Below are positions 16,057-18,870 of a DNA stretch of 18,870 nucleotides, one piece after another. The position numbers and the translations under genes were made by a program. Location of the stretch: NCBI GenBank assembly GCA_042095835.1, contig JBELML010000127.1:1-18870 (forward strand), read 5' to 3'. Below the pieces are notes generated by a model. The model did not search any database, had not been told where the DNA came from, and saw nothing but the letters and a program-made list of their open reading frames with translations. Positions within the stretch are counted from its first letter, which is position 1, and each line of letters opens with the position of its first letter. This DNA comes from DATFKA01 sp042095835 (GTDB lineage Bacteria; Bacteroidota; Bacteroidia; Chitinophagales; Saprospiraceae).

Positions 16057-16773
16057 TTATTTCGTTAATTTTGCTAGATACATTTGGATGGTGTTTTTAA
16101 GCCCATAATATAAGGCGTCGGCAATAAGAGCATGCCCAATCGATACTTCCAAGAGGCCCTCTACCCTTTCTGCGTAGAATTGTAGGTTCTCCAAACTTAA
16201 ATCATGTCCTGCGTTAATCCCTAAACCTATTTCATTGGCTATTTTTGCACAACGAGCGTGGGCCTCTACTGCTTTCTCTCGATCATTTTGATAAGCCTTG
16301 GCATAATCTCCTGTATAAAACTCAATGCGATCGGCTCCTGAGTCTTTCGCCCCACGCACCATCTCCTCCAAAGGATCCACAAACAAAGATACTCGGACAC
16401 CGGCTTCATGCAGACGACCTATAATGTCTTGCAATATCCCTTGGTGAGTAATGGTATCCCAGCCTTGATCTGAGGTCAATACATCTGGCGCATCCGGCAC
16501 CAATGTACATTGGGTAGGCTTATTGTCTAATACCAAATTTATAAACTTCTCAGAAGGATACCCCTCAATATTGAACTCGGTACTGTTCAACTCTCGGAGT
16601 ACCGGTATATCAGCATAGCGCACGTGTCGCTCATCTGGTCTAGGATGGACAGTAATACCATGAGCACCAAATTGCTCACAATCACTAGCTATTTTGTATA
16701 AGTTAGGAAAGTTTCCCTTCCTAGAGTTCCGTATCAAGGCTACTTTATTGATATTTACACTTAGCTTTGTCAT
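16057..16773 (-). CDS. pdxJ: Pyridoxine 5'-phosphate synthase
   Basis: PdxJ condenses 1-deoxyxylulose 5-phosphate with 3-amino-2-oxopropyl phosphate to give pyridoxine 5'-phosphate, the last ring-forming step of DXP-dependent vitamin B6 synthesis, in the cytoplasm. The 238-residue length is normal. Visible landmarks are the N-terminal LSVNINKVALIRNSR, the GAHGITVHPRPDERHVR phosphate and substrate loop (36-52), the catalytic-Glu strand FNIEGYPSE, the CTLVPD strand, VSLFVDP, and the C-terminal LGINAGHDLSLENL and SIGHALIADALYYGLK phosphate-binding segments. The enterobacterial NIDH is NINK here, a difference I take as normal for this phylum. It is divergent from the CPBP gene with 59 bp between start codons. 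Confidence 0.95.
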   Translation of the reverse strand: MTKLSVNINKVALIRNSRKGNFPNLYKIASDCEQFGAHGITVHPRPDERHVRYADIPVLRELNSTEFNIEGYPSEKFINLVLDNKPTQCTLVPDAPDVLTSDQGWDTITHQGILQDIIGRLHEAGVRVSLFVDPLEEMVRGAKDSGADRIEFYTGDYAKAYQNDREKAVEAHARCAKIANEIGLGINAGHDLSLENLQFYAERVEGLLEVSIGHALIADALYYGLKNTIQMYLAKLTK

Positions 16774-16780
16774 TTTATTT

Positions 16781-16790
16781 GGTTTAAACC
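16781..16790. promoter_or_regulatory. 10-bp palindrome in the pdxJ / CPBP intergenic region
   Basis: GGTTTAAACC is a perfect palindrome lying 7 bp before the pdxJ start codon, in its expected leader and within the 59-bp divergent promoter region. It might be an operator, but a single A/T-centred palindrome of this length can arise by chance. Confidence 0.25.
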
Positions 16791-16808
16791 CGCCAAAACA
16801 ATTCGCTG

Positions 16809-16816
16809 CAAAAGTA
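16809..16816 (-). promoter_or_regulatory. -7 box of the pdxJ promoter
   Basis: The minus strand reads TACTTTTG, an exact TAnnTTTG element, 35 bp before the pdxJ ATG. This predicts a leader of about 30 nt, a usual length. No clear TTTG is present at the -33 position, which would fall inside the CPBP coding start. Confidence 0.5.
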
Positions 16817-16832
16817 CATTAGATTTAGACGT

Positions 16833-17762
16833 ATGGAAAATATAATCGAAAACAATACATCAAGAGAAAGTCAGGATCCTGGACATCTCGTGTTTTTCAC
16901 GATGCTGATCGTGGCTGCTTTGGGTGGAGCTTTACTAGGGGTCATCGCCATTATAGTAATCGGTGCAGCTGTGGGGCTTCAAGCAGATCAGCTCTTTGAA
17001 ATAGGCCCAGCTGTTGACCTTGGACAAAGAAACCTCTTACGTATCGCTAATGGGGTCTCTCATCTCTTCACTTTTACGATTGGCCCACTCGTTTTTGCCT
17101 ATTTCTTTTTTCAGAAAAATATTCGCCGATCTATCGGGCTACAGCATTCTGTGAATGGTACTCAAGGCATTCTTGCGGTGCTCATCATGATTGCCTCCTT
17201 CCCGTTTGTACAATTGAGCTATTGGATAAATCGTCAATTGCCTTTGCCTGATTCCTTAACGAATATGGAAGAATCTGCCCAGCAGATGCTCGATGCTATA
17301 TTAACCATGAACAGTCCTGTTGAGCTTGCTCTTAACCTAATTGTCATAGGCGTTTTACCGGCGGTGGGTGAGGAAATCCTTTTCCGAGGATTAGTACAAA
17401 AGCGTTTGGAGCGACTTTTCAGATCAGGACATCTGGCGATTTGGTTGGCGGCCTTCGTATTTAGTGCGATCCATATGCAGTTTGAAGGCTTTCTACCCAG
17501 GATGTTTCTAGGAGCCATCTTGGGATATCTATTCTATTATACCAAAAACTTATGGATTCCTATTATTGGCCATTTGGTTTTCAATGCAGGCCAGGTCTTA
17601 GGACAATATTTTGCTGCGGATCAAATGGCTGAATTAGAAAAAAATGAGTCCATTGATCCCAATTATTTATTAGGTATAGGGTCAATCATCGTAGTGGTTG
17701 TATTGATCTATACTTTAAAAAACAGGAGCAATCCCTCAGATAGTCATGATCACGCTGCCTAA
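16833..17762 (+). CDS. CPBP-family intramembrane glutamic endopeptidase
   Basis: The 309-residue protein has about eight hydrophobic segments (near 20-50, 72-94, 112-132, 158-178, 201-215, 222-236, 238-256 and 278-295). The CPBP (CaaX protease / bacteriocin-processing, Abi) motifs are complete: E180-E181-x3-R185 in VGEEILFRG, F-x3-H214 in FSAIHMQF, and H247-x3-N251 in GHLVFN. These residues form the catalytic site of membrane-embedded glutamate proteases related to Rce1. The substrate is unknown; family members act in prenyl-protein processing, bacteriocin self-immunity or protein quality control. It lies 32 bp before cdsA on the same strand, so the two are probably co-transcribed, a common pairing in Bacteroidota. 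The ATG at 16833 is preceded by no Shine-Dalgarno sequence. Confidence 0.92.
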   Translation: MENIIENNTSRESQDPGHLVFFTMLIVAALGGALLGVIAIIVIGAAVGLQADQLFEIGPAVDLGQRNLLRIANGVSHLFTFTIGPLVFAYFFFQKNIRRSIGLQHSVNGTQGILAVLIMIASFPFVQLSYWINRQLPLPDSLTNMEESAQQMLDAILTMNSPVELALNLIVIGVLPAVGEEILFRGLVQKRLERLFRSGHLAIWLAAFVFSAIHMQFEGFLPRMFLGAILGYLFYYTKNLWIPIIGHLVFNAGQVLGQYFAADQMAELEKNESIDPNYLLGIGSIIVVVVLIYTLKNRSNPSDSHDHAA

Positions 17763-17794
17763 ATGTTCTATTAGACTATCTGTTCACTTAAAAA

Positions 17795-18682
17795 ATGAAA
17801 ACTAGTATCATCGAAAAGAACTTGGAACAAACCAAATCAAAAAACAATATCGCCACTAGAGTTTGGACAGCTACCATTTTTGTAGCCATTATGCTGATAG
17901 GAATGCTTGGGGGCAAATACACCTATATTGTAAGTTTTGGATTGGTGAATGCCCTATGCCTTTGGGAGTTCTACAGTTTTGTTTTAGGGAAGGATTATAA
18001 AAAATATTGGTTGCGCAATTTATTAGCTATGGTATTGGGCATGACACCTTATATATATAGTGGTCTGATACAGATGCATTATATACCCATGACCTTATCA
18101 TCCATTTTACTTGCGCTCTTTGTCTTTAACCTAAGTATTTTCCTACTTTTCGTCATTGAGCTTTTCAACACCTCCGAACAAGCCTTATCCTATTTATCGT
18201 TTCTCATTCTTGGTGTGGTCTATATCGGTGGTGCATTTGCGATACTCAATAGTATTGCCTTCAAAGAAGGCATCTACCAATTAGATATCGTGACTGGCGT
18301 GGTTTTGTTGGTTTGGACCAACGACACCGCCGCCTATTTCGTAGGATCTCGATTAGGGAAGACGCCCTTATTTCCTCGAATTTCACCTAAAAAGACTTGG
18401 GAGGGAAGTATTGGTGCGGCTATCATTACACTCCTTATTGCCTTTCCGGTGAGCTTGGTCTTTCCGACTTTCTCTTTTCCGGTTTGGCTGATTATCACAT
18501 TGATTATTTTTACAGCAGGTGGTATTGGTGACCTAGTAGAGTCTATGTTTAAACGAAGTATACAATTAAAAGATAGTAGTAGCTTACTGCCTGGCCATGG
18601 TGGTTTTCTCGATCGCTTCGATGCTTTTATTTTCGCCGTGCCTTTCGTAGCTGCCTTTTTGTTTTTTGGTCTTGGGTGGTGA
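17795..18682 (+). CDS. cdsA: Phosphatidate cytidylyltransferase (CDP-diglyceride synthase)
   Basis: CdsA makes CDP-diacylglycerol from phosphatidic acid and CTP in the inner membrane, the branch point of phospholipid synthesis. The 295-residue protein has several transmembrane helices (about 24-60, 74-94, 100-122, 133-153, 165-185, 206-224, 229-247, 277-294). Signature regions are complete: the NDTAAYFVGSRLGK segment (176-189), SPKKTWEG (197-204), and the CDP-diglyceride synthase signature from GGIGDLVESMFKR (242-254) through KD (259-260) to LPGHGGFLDRFD (265-276), which holds the metal-binding aspartates. The start at ATG 17795 is the first in frame. It is second in an apparent operon after the CPBP protease gene. 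Confidence 0.95.
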   Translation: MKTSIIEKNLEQTKSKNNIATRVWTATIFVAIMLIGMLGGKYTYIVSFGLVNALCLWEFYSFVLGKDYKKYWLRNLLAMVLGMTPYIYSGLIQMHYIPMTLSSILLALFVFNLSIFLLFVIELFNTSEQALSYLSFLILGVVYIGGAFAILNSIAFKEGIYQLDIVTGVVLLVWTNDTAAYFVGSRLGKTPLFPRISPKKTWEGSIGAAIITLLIAFPVSLVFPTFSFPVWLIITLIIFTAGGIGDLVESMFKRSIQLKDSSSLLPGHGGFLDRFDAFIFAVPFVAAFLFFGLGW

Positions 18683-18706
18683 ATTTGGAGACCGGGGACC
18701 GGGAAA

Positions 18707-18735
18707 GACTGGGAGACTTTGGGACTGGGAGACTT
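18707..18735. repeat. Short purine-rich direct repeat after cdsA
   Basis: GACTGGGAGACTT occurs at 18707-18719 and 18723-18735, a 16-bp period, and the bases just before (18688-18706) contain related GGAGACC and GGGGACC elements. The strand is strongly purine rich (G/A) compared with the surrounding A/T-rich DNA. It is a short minisatellite-like tract; no hairpin terminator for cdsA is visible between 18683 and the window end, and the rest of that stretch shows nothing identifiable. Confidence 0.6.
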
Positions 18736-18870
18736 CATGACTATATAAAATGGAGGAAATTGGGTTATTTGGTTAATAGGTTAAAGTAGAAGGTAGAGAA
18801 AGGTGGGGCTAGGAGTAGGGCAAACGCATTAAAATAAAAACTTAAAAAGAAATGCTTATTACTCGAAATT

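Noticed and set aside
18334..18738. 134-codon open frame antisense to cdsA
   Set aside because: It lies opposite the conserved cdsA signature, and its Lys/Pro/Ser-rich translation resembles no family.
1..18870. CRISPR array, phage, IS element or defence genes
   Set aside because: No spacer-repeat pattern, transposase, terminal inverted repeats or known defence domains were seen; the sole recombinase is in the conserved xerC-hpf position.

Overview
The window looks like a chromosome segment of a Bacteroidota bacterium, probably a Saprospiria-like lineage (the class is inference). Evidence: a SusC/SusD pair, two proteins with C-terminal type IX secretion (T9SS) sorting domains, a lipoprotein with a Bacteroidota-type surface-export motif, promoters of the TTTG-N19-TAnnTTTG form, and starts without Shine-Dalgarno sequences. 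Nothing seen indicates a phage, plasmid, IS element, CRISPR array or defence island.

Layout. 1-230: three ~77-bp tandem copies of a degenerate tRNA-like unit on the minus strand, preceded by a textbook Bacteroidota promoter (314-344). 571-646: two hairpins, one a good terminator for the gene to its right. 663-2007 (minus): xerC-type recombinase, then the ribosome hibernation factor hpf. 2103-2540 (plus): a small soluble protein with a TonB C-terminal domain. 2545-9382 (minus): a large secreted FG-GAP/VCBS + ASPIC/UnbV protein and two paralogous T9SS-exported arylsulfotransferase-like propeller proteins. 9562-15527 (minus): a three-gene Sus-type outer-membrane uptake operon, susC-susD-surface lipoprotein, closed by a strong hairpin at 9499-9529. 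15528-16056: a gene-free stretch upstream of susC with an inverted repeat, a 12-bp direct repeat and a terminator-like hairpin. 16057-16773 (minus): pdxJ. 16833-18682 (plus): CPBP membrane protease followed by cdsA. The right end carries a short purine-rich repeat.

How the parts fit. The centre is an accessory, cell-surface block: SusC/SusD plus a lipoprotein would bind and import an oligomeric nutrient, while the two arylsulfotransferase-like proteins and the VCBS protein are predicted to be exported. No glycoside hydrolase, sulfatase, peptidase or regulator lies in the window, so the substrate cannot be named and the link between the two sub-blocks is inference from position and strand. The flanks are housekeeping: ribosome hibernation, chromosome dimer resolution or a related recombination, vitamin B6 synthesis, and phospholipid synthesis.

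The least ordinary feature is the tRNA-like tandem array. It sits next to hpf, where many Bacteroidota carry the tRNA-Thr/Tyr/Gly-tuf cluster, and has a strong promoter, yet its units lack a recognisable T-arm. I do not see convincing evidence for a wholly new multi-gene system; the duplicated T9SS arylsulfotransferase-like genes with their VCBS partner are the best candidates for unexplored biochemistry.
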